A stretch of DNA of 33,603 nt from Kangiellaceae bacterium (lineage in GTDB: Bacteria > Pseudomonadota > Gammaproteobacteria > Enterobacterales > Kangiellaceae). Shown in pieces: positions 8,940 through 18,749 of this stretch (within the stretch, counting starts at the first letter, position 1; each line of letters opens with the position of its first letter). The stretch covers positions 2,083-35,685 of the forward strand of contig JADGFG010000025.1 of assembly GCA_016743995.1 (NCBI GenBank). The letters run 5' to 3'. The translations under genes were made by a program, and so were the position numbers. The notes under the pieces are model-generated. The model made no database searches. It was not told where the DNA came from and saw only the letters and a list, made by a program, of their open reading frames with translations.

Positions 8940-11900
8940 TTACTCGCTTTCAGAAAGACCAGACGGCATAGCTACTATGGCAGTCTGTTTCATTCTTCGC
9001 GCTTCTAATAATCGATTAATTAATGCCGAAGTTCTGGCACCAATAATCAGCATACTGGGAGTTACTATTAACGTTAGTAATGTAGAAAAAGCCAGTCCTC
9101 CGGCGACAGCTGAAGATAGCTGAACCCACCACTCTGTCGAAGGTGCGCCATAGGAAACTTCTCTGGCAAGAATATCAATATTAATTTGCAGGACCATTGG
9201 CATTAACCCAAGAATAGTGGTTACCGTTGTCAACATAACAGGTCTAAGCCGTTGTGCGCCGGTTCTTAATATTGCCTCCTGTACTGCCATTCCCTGTTTA
9301 CGCAGATAATTATAAGTATCAATTAATACAATATTATTATTAACAACGATACCTGCAAGTGAAATAACCCCGATCCCGGACATCACAATACCAAATGGTT
9401 GATTCATAATTAACAAACCAATGAACACACCAGCCGTTGAAAACAGAATGGCACTTAATATAAGAAATGACTGGTACAGGCTGTTAAACTGAGCAACCAG
9501 AATAATAAAGATGACCGCCAGCGCAACCATAAATGCATTTTTCAAAAAATCCTGCGAACTGGCCTGTTGCTCATTTTGCCCCTTAAAATTAAATTCTACT
9601 CTGGGGTCCAGATCCATTTCCGGAATCGCATTTTGTAATGTTTCCAGTTTTTCTGCAAAATTTTCCCCCGGAGCCATATCGGCAGTAATCCGGTTGGCAC
9701 GCCTTCCTTCTATTCTGCGTATTGTATCGACTTTTTGTGCAGCGACTCGTTCTACAAAATTGCCGACTGGTATGAGTCCCTGATTAGTGGCTATACGTAA
9801 GTTATCCAGTTGTTCAATGTTACGTGTATCAACAGGGTATCGAATTCTGATATCAACTTCTTCGTCAGCATCGTCGGGCCGATATTCCGCAACTTTAATT
9901 CCATTAGTGACCAGTTGAACCACATTACCCACCGCCTGAACGCTGGCACCAAAGCGGGCTGCTTTTTCTCGGTCAACCTGCAATCGCCATTCTATTCCGG
10001 CAAGTGCTCGGTCATCATCAATATCAACAAAGCCACCAATATCAATCATTTTCTGTTGTACTTTGTTGATGGTCTCCTCGACCAGTTCAGGAAATTTAGA
10101 ACTGATTTGCAGGTCAAACGGACGACCTCCACCGGGACCATTCTGTTGTTGTCGTATACTCACCTGAATCCCGGAAATATCGGCTGTTCTCTGCTCTATC
10201 ATTTTATAAATTTCAACGGCTTTTTGTCTTTTGTCCCACTCTTTGAAGTTGAGTCGAATGCGACCGATCACATCTTCTCCACCGCCACGCGTCACAAAAG
10301 TAGAGACATCATCGGTGAGATCAAGTAAACGTTCTTCTACCTGTTTAACCAGAATATTTTTTTCATCTATCGAAAGATCACCACGCGCTTTTACTAAAAC
10401 CGTCGTTGCATTGGGCTCGGTATCAGGAAAGAACTCTACCCCGTTCCCAAAAACGGCATAACCACCTATTGCGCCAACCAGTACGAGTACTGATATGCCA
10501 AGTATTGATTTTGGCCAGTTAGTTGCAAATCTTAAAACTCTGATGTATCGGCCAGTAAACCCTGTCACTTTGGTTAAATCACCGTCTTCTGCCATCAGAA
10601 GGTTCTGTTTTGTTTTCTCGCTGATATAGCGAGTTTTACCAAACATCGAACCTAAAGTTGGTACAAAAACTAATGCCATTACCAGTGAAGCGCCCAATAC
10701 TGCAATCAGCGTCATGGGCAGGTATTTCATGAATTCACCCATGATATCCGGCCAGAACAGTAAGGGAGCAAAAGCCGCCAGCGTTGTTGCGGTAGAAGCG
10801 ATAATAGGCCATGACATTCGCTGAGAAGCTTCCCGGTACGCTATCTTTTTGGGAACGCCCTCGCCCATTTTTCGGTCGGCATATTCAATGACTACAATAG
10901 CCCCATCGACCAGCATTCCGACTGCCATGATTAACGCAAATAAAACGACGTTATTAAGAGTAACGCCGAACATTGCCAATATGGTTATTCCCGCCAGAAA
11001 TGCGCCAGGAATTGATAAGCTAACCAAAGTGGCTGAACGAAGCCCTAACACGGCGATAATAACGATACTGACCAGAATGATAGCGGATAACACATTGTTA
11101 CCCAGGTCTTTCAACATGCTTTTTACGTCGCGTGATGAATCACCGGTAAAATCGACGGTGACACCCGATGGCCATTTTTGGTAATTACTCTCAACAATTT
11201 CTCTGACTTTATCAACGGTACCAATTGTGTTTTTGCCCGGTTTTTTTATGACCTGCAGAGTTATGGCTTTATTGCCGTCAAGCCGGGCAAAGGAATGAGC
11301 ATCTTTATAGGTTCTGCGTATTGTCGCAATATCGGAAAAAGTAACAACCTTTTCACCAATGACTTTAACCGGCATGCTTAACATGTCTTGCAGGTTTTTA
11401 ACCAGACCCGGAATCTTAACCGCAAATCTGCCGCTTCCCGTATCGAGCGTACCTGCAGCTACCAGTTTGTTATTATCGCCAACCAGAGAAAAAAGCTCCT
11501 GTGGCGTAATATTGTAACTTTCCATAATTTGCGGGTTCACAACCACTTCCAGCATATCTTCTCTGTCACCGTTAACTTTAACTTCAAGTACTTCTGTCAG
11601 ACTTTCCAGTTGGTCTCGTAAACTTCTTGCCAGTGCTGCCAATGTATATTCTGGCATAGAGCCTGATAGCACCACAGAAATGGCTGGATTTTCTTCCGCC
11701 ATGGTTATTTCATGGATACTGGGTTCTTCAGATTCGCCGGGTAGTTTTGCCTTCGCAAGAGTGACCGCATCCCGGACATCGGCGAGTGCTTTTTCACTAT
11801 TAACTTCTGGATAAAACTCAAGAGATACAGAAGCCGAGCCTTCACTGGCACGGGAGGTCATATTTTTAATACCTTCCAGGCTTCTCAGTTCGTTTTCCAT

Positions 11901-12101
11901 AGGCCGAATCAGCATGCGTTCAGCATCTTCAGGTGATATACCTTCATGAACCAGCGAAACATAAATGTGCGGAATGGGTATATCAGGATTAGCCTCTTTG
12001 GGAATTGAAGCTAATAAACTTGCGCCGGCAACGAGTATCAATATGAAAACCAGGGTTACCGCGCGGGACTTGTCTAATAATCCGCCAATCAGATTATTCA
12101 T
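8940..12101 (-). CDS. RND efflux pump permease subunit
   Basis: A 1053-residue AcrB-like inner-membrane transporter of normal family length. It has an N-terminal helix, a large periplasmic loop, a helix bundle (NVLSAIILVSIVIIAVLGL onward), a second periplasmic loop and a second bundle (ALAVIFIILVAQFNSLYQS onward). The helix-4 motif reads GMLVDGAIVVIEY: the first Asp of the AcrB Asp407-Asp408 pair is present and the second is Gly, as in many non-AcrB branches. It uses proton influx to export small molecules or ions; the substrate is not readable. The start overlaps the adaptor gene by eight bases, so translation is coupled. No outer-membrane TolC partner is encoded in the window. Confidence 0.95.
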   Translation of the reverse strand: MNNLIGGLLDKSRAVTLVFILILVAGASLLASIPKEANPDIPIPHIYVSLVHEGISPEDAERMLIRPMENELRSLEGIKNMTSRASEGSASVSLEFYPEVNSEKALADVRDAVTLAKAKLPGESEEPSIHEITMAEENPAISVVLSGSMPEYTLAALARSLRDQLESLTEVLEVKVNGDREDMLEVVVNPQIMESYNITPQELFSLVGDNNKLVAAGTLDTGSGRFAVKIPGLVKNLQDMLSMPVKVIGEKVVTFSDIATIRRTYKDAHSFARLDGNKAITLQVIKKPGKNTIGTVDKVREIVESNYQKWPSGVTVDFTGDSSRDVKSMLKDLGNNVLSAIILVSIVIIAVLGLRSATLVSLSIPGAFLAGITILAMFGVTLNNVVLFALIMAVGMLVDGAIVVIEYADRKMGEGVPKKIAYREASQRMSWPIIASTATTLAAFAPLLFWPDIMGEFMKYLPMTLIAVLGASLVMALVFVPTLGSMFGKTRYISEKTKQNLLMAEDGDLTKVTGFTGRYIRVLRFATNWPKSILGISVLVLVGAIGGYAVFGNGVEFFPDTEPNATTVLVKARGDLSIDEKNILVKQVEERLLDLTDDVSTFVTRGGGEDVIGRIRLNFKEWDKRQKAVEIYKMIEQRTADISGIQVSIRQQQNGPGGGRPFDLQISSKFPELVEETINKVQQKMIDIGGFVDIDDDRALAGIEWRLQVDREKAARFGASVQAVGNVVQLVTNGIKVAEYRPDDADEEVDIRIRYPVDTRNIEQLDNLRIATNQGLIPVGNFVERVAAQKVDTIRRIEGRRANRITADMAPGENFAEKLETLQNAIPEMDLDPRVEFNFKGQNEQQASSQDFLKNAFMVALAVIFIILVAQFNSLYQSFLILSAILFSTAGVFIGLLIMNQPFGIVMSGIGVISLAGIVVNNNIVLIDTYNYLRKQGMAVQEAILRTGAQRLRPVMLTTVTTILGLMPMVLQINIDILAREVSYGAPSTEWWVQLSSAVAGGLAFSTLLTLIVTPSMLIIGARTSALINRLLEARRMKQTAIVAMPSGLSESE

Positions 12102-13281
12102 GACTGGTTGCTCCGCTAGTATCAGTGCTTTTTACGCTCGTTCTAAGATCTTCTGACTGGAGTTTGTCTGTTTTTACTTTGTCAGAGGCTTTTACTTCAC
12201 TATTAACAAAGTTCGGCTCTACGTGATCACCGTCATCAACAAAGCCCTGGCCTACCGTAATAATGTTTTCCTGATTATTCAGGCCGGACAACCAGACACC
12301 ATCTTTTTCGGAACGAACCATTTCAACGGCTTTAAAATGAACGACATTATGTTCATCAATGACTTTAACCCCCAGTCCACCATTTTTACTCAATGACAAG
12401 GCTGCAGGCGATATTTTATGAGCCAGTACTTTACTGGTTTGTAATTCAATTGTGGCACTGATACCTACCGGTATTTTTTGTTCGGGATTATCTATTGCCA
12501 GTTCAACTTTAAAGGTATGGGTTGCGTCATCGGATGCTGCAGAAATATAACGAACTTTACCTTCATAACTGTTTCCAATGATTAACCTGGCGACACCTAT
12601 CTGTCCCAGGGCAACATTGGCGACTTCAAGTTCCGGGATATCTCCTCTCACTACAACCGGATTAACATCCAGAATTTCACCGACTTTGCTGTCGATTGAT
12701 AACAAATCACCAACTTCAACAAAACGTTCGTTAAAGATTCCATCAAATGGTGCCCTGATTTCGGTATAAGCAATATCCAGTTCAGCCTGCTCGACTTCGG
12801 CTTTAGCAAGCTCCAGGTTTGCCTCGTTTTCAGCCAGTTTGGTCTGTGCAGTTAATCCTCTTTTACCCAGTTTTCTCGCTGCTCTATATTCTAATTGCCG
12901 TTGATTAAGCGTTGCATTTGCCTTTTGAAGACGTAGCTTTTTATCTTTAACGGCCAGCTTAATCAATAATTGTGATTTTTTAACTGCTTCGCCACGTTTG
13001 ACCAGAATAGATTCTACCCGTCCAGAAGTTTCGGACCTTAGTCTGGCTCGTCTGTCAGCCTCTGTTCTACCATGTAGCTCAATAACACTGGTGATCAGAC
13101 TGGCTTCTCTCCGCTCTACCCGTACTTTGGTTAGTGCCTTGTTTTCTAACTTATTTTTTGATTCATCAGCATTCTCTTTCATATCAGGTGAAGAGCCGGT
13201 CATCATCCAGCCAGCTAATACTGCAACAACGCCTATGGCAATAATCCATGGTTTTTTATTGAGTGTATTTGTTATTTCCAA
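12094..13281 (-). CDS. RND efflux periplasmic adaptor (membrane fusion protein)
   Basis: A 395-residue HlyD/AcrA-like adaptor. One N-terminal membrane anchor (about 12-30, PWIIAIGVVAVLAGWMM) is followed by a barrel/lipoyl half (GRVESILVKRGEAVKKSQLL), a hairpin of helices (about 118-170, KANATLNQRQLEYRAARKLG), the second lipoyl half (AYTEIRAPFDGIFNERFVEV) and beta-barrel domains. It links the RND permease to an outer-membrane channel. The start is TTG, with a modest GGGA about 10 bases upstream. It is the first gene of the operon and overlaps the permease gene. The Ser/Lys-rich C-terminal tail is not typical of the fold. Confidence 0.93.
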   Translation of the reverse strand: MEITNTLNKKPWIIAIGVVAVLAGWMMTGSSPDMKENADESKNKLENKALTKVRVERREASLITSVIELHGRTEADRRARLRSETSGRVESILVKRGEAVKKSQLLIKLAVKDKKLRLQKANATLNQRQLEYRAARKLGKRGLTAQTKLAENEANLELAKAEVEQAELDIAYTEIRAPFDGIFNERFVEVGDLLSIDSKVGEILDVNPVVVRGDIPELEVANVALGQIGVARLIIGNSYEGKVRYISAASDDATHTFKVELAIDNPEQKIPVGISATIELQTSKVLAHKISPAALSLSKNGGLGVKVIDEHNVVHFKAVEMVRSEKDGVWLSGLNNQENIITVGQGFVDDGDHVEPNFVNSEVKASDKVKTDKLQSEDLRTSVKSTDTSGATSHE

Positions 13282-14516
13282 TGGTATAAGTCCCGGTTAG
13301 CAAGTGTATTATTTGATTGTTTGGTGAATTATATCGGCCAGATGCTAACAAAATGTTGGCTAAATGTTACTAATCATTAATAATCAGTCTGATATTGTCT
13401 CATAAATAACCCATAATAATGGGTAAACTAACGAATAGTATTGTTTTAATTCGTTTAAGTGTTAAATATCATGATATTAATTCTAGCAGTGTAATCCGCT
13501 CAGTTATGATCTGACAGGTAAAAATTCAGAGAATTGTTATCTTACCAAGGTTACCTCAGTCACCTTATGTTAGTCATTAGAGCTAATAGTAGCCTTATCT
13601 AAATAGTAGCCTTATTCAATAAAAACTTTGCATTTTCTCTGTTAAATTTTTTCCGTTTTATTCCTGTTACTTTCGTATCGTTAAAGAAGTAGATAATTGT
13701 TGATCCATTTTAATAAACGTTATTGACGTGAAAGTTCTGGTACAGAAAACTCAAGAGAAGCTATTTTATATCAAAACAAAAGATCCCTGGTTATCGATAA
13801 TTTATTATTTTGAACTACATAACGACAAGTAATAATACAGAATCCAACAGTTAATTACTGCGCAGTATTAATCAATTATTATAAATATACGACAAATTGC
13901 TGAAGTAAAAAACTCCTGTTGAATATGTTAACTAGTCGAAAATCGATGAGTACAAATTTTAAATTGAAAATCAATTAAAAGAAAAGTGACTAGCCTTAAG
14001 CTTGCCAGAACGGATTGACTAAGTATTGAGCTTTATCACCGGGTAATTTCTTTCTGACATTCTAAGTAAAAAATTGACGACAAGCTAATACACCCACTTC
14101 AATTTGTTTAACTCAAACCAGTATTCATCCAGAATATAAAAAACTACATTTAGTTACCTGCACTTTCATAGAGTTACTTATCTTAACGCAATCCGTCTTG
14201 TTTTTATTCATCATTACATGGGACAGTGAGATAGTTAACGGTAAAAAAAGACTGAGTTATTTGTTTGTGAGAATTATGTGGAATTATTCTGGGAATAACT
14301 TAGTGCATACCAATTAAAATTAGTTCCATTGAAACCTGAGTTTTTTGTAAATATGCTAGCAAACATCAAAGATAATAAATGCTATCTTAAACAGTAAAGG
14401 ATTTCCTGACCGTACAACTAAAAGCACAGAGCGAAAGTTTTGGTGATTAATCAGATTTAGTCATTCATTAGAAATGCTCTTTACACAACCAACCAAATAA
14501 TCAGGAACATCTGACA
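13282..14516. other. 1.2-kb AT-rich intergenic region without genes
   Basis: No frame longer than about 60 codons on either strand looks coding. It separates the divergent RND operon and TonB-receptor gene. Small inverted repeats are present: ACCCAT...ATGGGT (13409-13424) and AAGATA-N8-TATCTT (14369-14388). The second lies about 130 bases before the receptor ATG and could be an operator. The length suggests long leaders, a small RNA or a decayed gene; nothing specific is recognised. Confidence 0.5.
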
Positions 14517-17198
14517 ATGAAAAAACAAATTAAATGCAGGTCGTTAATAACGGCTATGCGCGGCATATTATTTGCGAGCGCAGCAACATCATTAACTTTT
14601 GTACCCAATGTAAGTGCGGCAGAAGATACTGATGCAACCGCTCAAAAAATAACGATTACAGGCTCTCGAATTAAGCGTACAGATGTTGAGACCGCTTCCC
14701 CCGTTCAGGTTATTACCTCATCGGATATGATAGACGCAGGCCGTTTCAGTGTCGCTGATGCATTACGTTCATCCACTTCTAATAGCTTTGGTTCTTTTGT
14801 TCCATCTTCGGGTAATACATCACAATCACAAGCGACGGTTGACCTGTTAGGTGTGGGCTCAGAACGCACATTGGTATTACTTGATGGAAAAAGACTTCCA
14901 GGCTCTCCCAGTCTTGGAGGTTCCAGTGTTAATATTAACCAGATCCCGATGGCAATCGTTGAACGCATTGAAATTTTAAAAGATGGTGGTTCAGCTATCT
15001 ATGGTTCCGACGCAATAGCTGGTGTTGTTAATATCATTCTCAAAAAAGAGTTTGAAGGTTTTAATATGAATGCTGGCACAACAAGACCGGATGATGAAGG
15101 GGGTGATTCCAATGACTTCTCCTTTGTGACCGGTATTTCAGGTGATAAAGGAAATATTACTTTTGGTTACGAGCATGCTGAACAAAAACCAATATTTGAT
15201 CGTGATCGCCCTTACACCGCTTCCTCTATCAAAGATACGGATGGCAATGGAATTTTGAATGATTCCAGTGCTGTTGGCATAAGCTCTTACGGAGCAACCA
15301 TAAAAAATCCAGTAACCGGTAACCTGGAAGCCTCCCCACAATGTGACACCTTAAAAAATACCGTACCAGGTTTTGTGGGTGTTGTGGAAGATGGTAAAAA
15401 TCAATATTGCGGTTATGCCTATGGTGACGTTGCTGCCAATCAGGCATCGACTAATCGCGATTCCATTTTTGTTAATGGTATTTACGAAGTTGCTGATGAA
15501 ATGAATATTTTCACCAGAGCAATGATTACTCATAATAAATCATTTGGACGTTATGCACCACCTGCTGCCAGTTGGACTGCGCCAGTTGGCAATGAACATA
15601 ATCGTTTTGATCAGCCTGTCAAAGGCAAATTTCGCTGGCACCAGGTTGGTTTTCGAGATTCAGTGGTCGATGATTATTCTCAGGACTATATTGCAGGTCT
15701 GAATGGCTCATTGAATGATGGTGCAGTAGAGTATGAAGTTTATTTTCATCATAATACCACTGATAATAAAAATGTGGGCAAGTACTACCTGAGTTATGCC
15801 GGTCTTGATTATAACACGGCTGAAGATGCCAGACGCCAGGCCGTGATCGATAAAGCGATAGCTGACGGAAAAACAACAGATACCAAGCTACTCACTGCAG
15901 CCGAAAAAGCAGCCAATGTTCGAGCCACAGCGTTACGTGAAGATTATAACCGCTTTAATCAATGGTACGGTGGTTTATCTTTTGAAGCGGGAGAGCTTTC
16001 AGGCGGCGCAATTGGTCATTACTTTGGCGCAGAAACCTTTAAAATAGACTATCGCTCAACAGTCGATGCTCAATCTGAAGCAGGATTAGTCGGCGGTTCA
16101 TCGGGGAATTCTTCGGGCCGAAGCCGTGATATCTGGGCGGCGTTTTATGAAGTGGTCATGCCGCTTACCGACGAGTTGGAAATGAGTGTTGCTGCACGCT
16201 ATGACGATTATTCCGATTTTGGAACCGAAACTTCACCTAAAGTTTCTTTTACTTACAGACCACTCGATTCATTAATGGTACGCGCATCTTATGGCGAAGG
16301 ATTTCGTGCTCCGGGGTTAGAAACTTTATCTCAGGCTGATTCCTTTTCTGCCGATTCCGCAAAAGACTATGTCACTTGTGTAGATGATACCAAGTGTAAA
16401 GAAAAACAATATACTACCACACGTCAGGCGAATCCAAACCTTAAAGCGGAAACTTCTAAAACGGTTAACCTGGGCATTGTCTGGTCACCGGTTGATGAAT
16501 TAAACATTACGACAGATTTTTATAACTTAAAAATTGATGATGCCATTCGTTTTGTTCCAATTCAGGATATTGTCTATATGGAAATGCTGGGAACACCAAA
16601 TCCTGAGCCTTCAATGATTACCGTTGATCGTGTCACCGAAGGTGCTTCTTCACCGGTATTTAAAACCTCTACAATCAATGGACCGGGTCTTGATATTACT
16701 GGAACCAATATTAACCTGACTTATACACTTGAGAGTAGTCTTGGTCAGTTCAGGTTTAATTCTGAGACCGCTTACTTCTTTAAATATGAAGAAGATTCTT
16801 ATATTGGCGGACCAGTTCAGGATAAGGCAGGTTGGGAATTAAAGCCAGAATATAGAACGCAGTTTACCACCAGCTGGTCATTGGATAATCATGGGTTTAC
16901 CTGGAATATGGATTTTATTCCGAGTACCAATGGTGGAGAAACGCCACAGAATATAAACGGTCAGATAACTGGGAAGTTAGAAAAAACCGGAGAAGACCTG
17001 GATAGCTTCCTGATTCATAATTTAACTTACAGTTATGATGCAGATACCTGGGGTGAATATACTTTAGGCGTTCGTAATGTCACTGATGAAGATCCGGTAT
17101 TAAATAATAGTGGAAAATATGCCAAGGACTATGACGGTTTGTATAGCAATGGCCATATTGGACGAGTTTTCACTATTAACGGTTCCTGGAATTTTTAA
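14517..17198 (+). CDS. TonB-dependent outer-membrane receptor
   Basis: An 893-residue receptor. It has a signal peptide (residues 1-34, ending NVSA|AEDT), a TonB-box-like KITITGSRIKR (44-54), a plug domain (about 57-170, including LLDGKRLPGSP and IYGSDAIAGVVNIILKK), and a 22-strand-type barrel ending with a C-terminal Phe (GSWNF), as outer-membrane assembly expects. It imports a ligand too large for porins, using TonB/ExbB/ExbD energy. The loops contain Cys pairs (CDTLKN...QYCGY; CVDDTKC). The ligand is unknown; the branch resembles receptors for oligosaccharides or peptides more than classical siderophore receptors, which is only an impression. AGGA sits about 10 bases before the ATG. Confidence 0.95.
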   Translation: MKKQIKCRSLITAMRGILFASAATSLTFVPNVSAAEDTDATAQKITITGSRIKRTDVETASPVQVITSSDMIDAGRFSVADALRSSTSNSFGSFVPSSGNTSQSQATVDLLGVGSERTLVLLDGKRLPGSPSLGGSSVNINQIPMAIVERIEILKDGGSAIYGSDAIAGVVNIILKKEFEGFNMNAGTTRPDDEGGDSNDFSFVTGISGDKGNITFGYEHAEQKPIFDRDRPYTASSIKDTDGNGILNDSSAVGISSYGATIKNPVTGNLEASPQCDTLKNTVPGFVGVVEDGKNQYCGYAYGDVAANQASTNRDSIFVNGIYEVADEMNIFTRAMITHNKSFGRYAPPAASWTAPVGNEHNRFDQPVKGKFRWHQVGFRDSVVDDYSQDYIAGLNGSLNDGAVEYEVYFHHNTTDNKNVGKYYLSYAGLDYNTAEDARRQAVIDKAIADGKTTDTKLLTAAEKAANVRATALREDYNRFNQWYGGLSFEAGELSGGAIGHYFGAETFKIDYRSTVDAQSEAGLVGGSSGNSSGRSRDIWAAFYEVVMPLTDELEMSVAARYDDYSDFGTETSPKVSFTYRPLDSLMVRASYGEGFRAPGLETLSQADSFSADSAKDYVTCVDDTKCKEKQYTTTRQANPNLKAETSKTVNLGIVWSPVDELNITTDFYNLKIDDAIRFVPIQDIVYMEMLGTPNPEPSMITVDRVTEGASSPVFKTSTINGPGLDITGTNINLTYTLESSLGQFRFNSETAYFFKYEEDSYIGGPVQDKAGWELKPEYRTQFTTSWSLDNHGFTWNMDFIPSTNGGETPQNINGQITGKLEKTGEDLDSFLIHNLTYSYDADTWGEYTLGVRNVTDEDPVLNNSGKYAKDYDGLYSNGHIGRVFTINGSWNF

Positions 17199-17232
17199 TA
17201 ACTGACTACTGACTTATTCCTGGTCAGAATAA

Positions 17233-17260
17233 ACGCAAGGTGACCTGGTTCACCTTGCGT
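17233..17260. terminator. bidirectional terminator hairpin
   Basis: An 11-bp perfect stem ACGCAAGGTGA / TCACCTTGCGT with a 6-base loop, placed between the ends of the convergent TonB-receptor and phosphatase genes. T-rich sequence follows in both directions (TTTATTC on the minus strand, TATTTTTTA a little downstream on the plus). Confidence 0.75.
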
Positions 17261-17266
17261 CACTGT

Positions 17267-17752
17267 CTAAATATTTTTTATTTGTCTGATTAATCCCTGA
17301 CTTGCATCTTCAACCAGATCAATCACTCGATCGAAACCATTACTGCCGCCATAATAAGGATCGGGAACTTCTGTATATTCTGTCTGTGTTGAATAATCAA
17401 GAAACAATTTTATTTTTTGAATAAGGTGACTTTGTCCTGTCTGATGGGCAATTTCCGATAAATTTGTAAAATTACTATTGTCCATAGCAATAAGCAGATC
17501 AAAGTTTTCAAAATCACACTCGATGACCTGTCTGGAAATAATGTTTGATAAGTCGTATCCCCTTTTTTTTCCTGCGGAGATTGAACGGTGATCAGAGTGT
17601 TCACCGGCGTGGTGTGCAATCGTCCCTGCTGAATCTATTTGCAGTTTTAACGGTGATAGCTCTTCGTCTTGTGCTAAACGAGTGAATACCGCTTCGGCCG
17701 TTGGAGAGCGGCATATATTGCCCAGACAGACAAATAAAATTGAATAGTTCAT
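17267..17752 (-). CDS. low-molecular-weight protein tyrosine phosphatase
   Basis: A 161-residue enzyme with the C-x5-R-S active-site loop near the N-terminus (VCLGNICRSP; C9, R15) and the general-acid DPYYGG (D131). It dephosphorylates phosphotyrosine in the cytoplasm; relatives such as Wzb act on polysaccharide-export tyrosine kinases, although no such kinase is encoded nearby. It starts one base after the KdsB stop codon and is the last gene of the LPS/envelope run, so it is probably co-transcribed with it. Confidence 0.95.
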   Translation of the reverse strand: MNYSILFVCLGNICRSPTAEAVFTRLAQDEELSPLKLQIDSAGTIAHHAGEHSDHRSISAGKKRGYDLSNIISRQVIECDFENFDLLIAMDNSNFTNLSEIAHQTGQSHLIQKIKLFLDYSTQTEYTEVPDPYYGGSNGFDRVIDLVEDASQGLIRQIKNI

Positions 17753-17753
17753 A

Positions 17754-18512
17754 TTACTTCAGCGCTGCAAAATATTTACGGGCATTTTTCAGGTCTTCAG
17801 GTGTATCGATACCATGGGGTGGAGCCTCGGAAAGGCAGGCAATGCCAATGTCATAACCATTATCAAGCACGCGTAATTGTTCCAGTGATTCTTCAACCTC
17901 GTGCTGGCTCATTTCCCAATTGATAAACTGATTTAAAAATTCTTTACGGTAGGCGTAAATTCCAATATGTCGATAGTAGTTTCCAGGTAATTTAACACCG
18001 GGTTTAACTGTTTTTCCTCTGACATACGGAATAGCCGCACGGGAAAAGTATAACGCTTTATTCATTTTGTTATAAACGACTTTAACGGCATTGGGGTCAA
18101 GCACTTCATTCGCATCATTAATACGACAACATAAGGTTGACATAGCACTACCCGTGTCATTCAGCATTTTTGCAACCAGGTTTATATTATCTGGTGGAAT
18201 AAAAGGTTCATCACCCTGAACGTTAACAATGATGTCATCAGGAGCAAGCTCGGCAATACAGGCTGCTTCATAAACCCGGTCACTACCGGAAGGATGTTCA
18301 CTTTTCGTAATTACCCCGGAATACCCGGCTTTATTGACGGCCGATAGAATCTCTTCGTTATCAGTAGCAACAGTGATAGATTTTGCACCACTCAGACTTG
18401 CTTGCCGACAAACATGCACTATCATGGGATCTTCCCCTATGAGGCAAAGTGCTTTAGCTGGTAAGCGAGTTGACTGATAACGCGCAGGAATGATGACATG
18501 AAAATTATTCAT
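17754..18512 (-). CDS. kdsB: 3-deoxy-manno-octulosonate cytidylyltransferase
   Basis: A 252-residue CMP-KDO synthetase. It activates KDO with CTP for addition to lipid A in the cytoplasm. The nucleotide-binding start IPARYQSTRLPAKAL (8-22) and the metal-binding region NVQGDEP (97-103) are characteristic, and the length is normal for the family. Its start overlaps the end of the Trm112-like gene by 8 bases, and the phosphatase gene follows within one base. This fits the conserved lpxK-ycaR-kdsB order of Gammaproteobacteria. Confidence 0.97.
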   Translation of the reverse strand: MNNFHVIIPARYQSTRLPAKALCLIGEDPMIVHVCRQASLSGAKSITVATDNEEILSAVNKAGYSGVITKSEHPSGSDRVYEAACIAELAPDDIIVNVQGDEPFIPPDNINLVAKMLNDTGSAMSTLCCRINDANEVLDPNAVKVVYNKMNKALYFSRAAIPYVRGKTVKPGVKLPGNYYRHIGIYAYRKEFLNQFINWEMSQHEVEESLEQLRVLDNGYDIGIACLSEAPPHGIDTPEDLKNARKYFAALK

Positions 18513-18696
18513 CGAACTGCTCGAGTTGCTCTGCAGTTAAGGCGGTGGATTTTTCCGCCAGCAATACAGGAATGTCCTCATCAAAAGGAAAGCTGAGTCG
18601 GTCAAAACGACAGATTAGCTGCTGCGGACTATTAACCAGTGAAAGTTTGCCATTACATAAAGGACAAACCAGAATGTCCAACATTTTTTTATCCAT
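18505..18696 (-). CDS. ycaR: Trm112-family (YcaR-like) protein
   Basis: A 63-residue protein starting MDKKMLDILVCPLCNGKL, the hallmark start of the Trm112/YcaR family. The first Cys pair (CPLC) is present; a third Cys is in LICRFD but the usual fourth is lacking, so a complete zinc site is uncertain. Family members are small partners or stabilisers of other enzymes; the precise role in this operon is not established. It sits between lpxK and kdsB, overlapping kdsB, exactly as in related genomes. Confidence 0.92.
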   Translation of the reverse strand: MDKKMLDILVCPLCNGKLSLVNSPQQLICRFDRLSFPFDEDIPVLLAEKSTALTAEQLEQFDE

Positions 18697-18749
18697 GATT
18701 ATTTTGCCTCAATTATATCTATAGTAAGACGCAGCGGTATTTTGCGCTC

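Noticed and set aside
9810-10328. Plus-strand frame of 172 codons inside the RND permease gene
   Set aside because: It lies wholly opposite a well-conserved permease segment and has no recognisable content; it is an antisense shadow.
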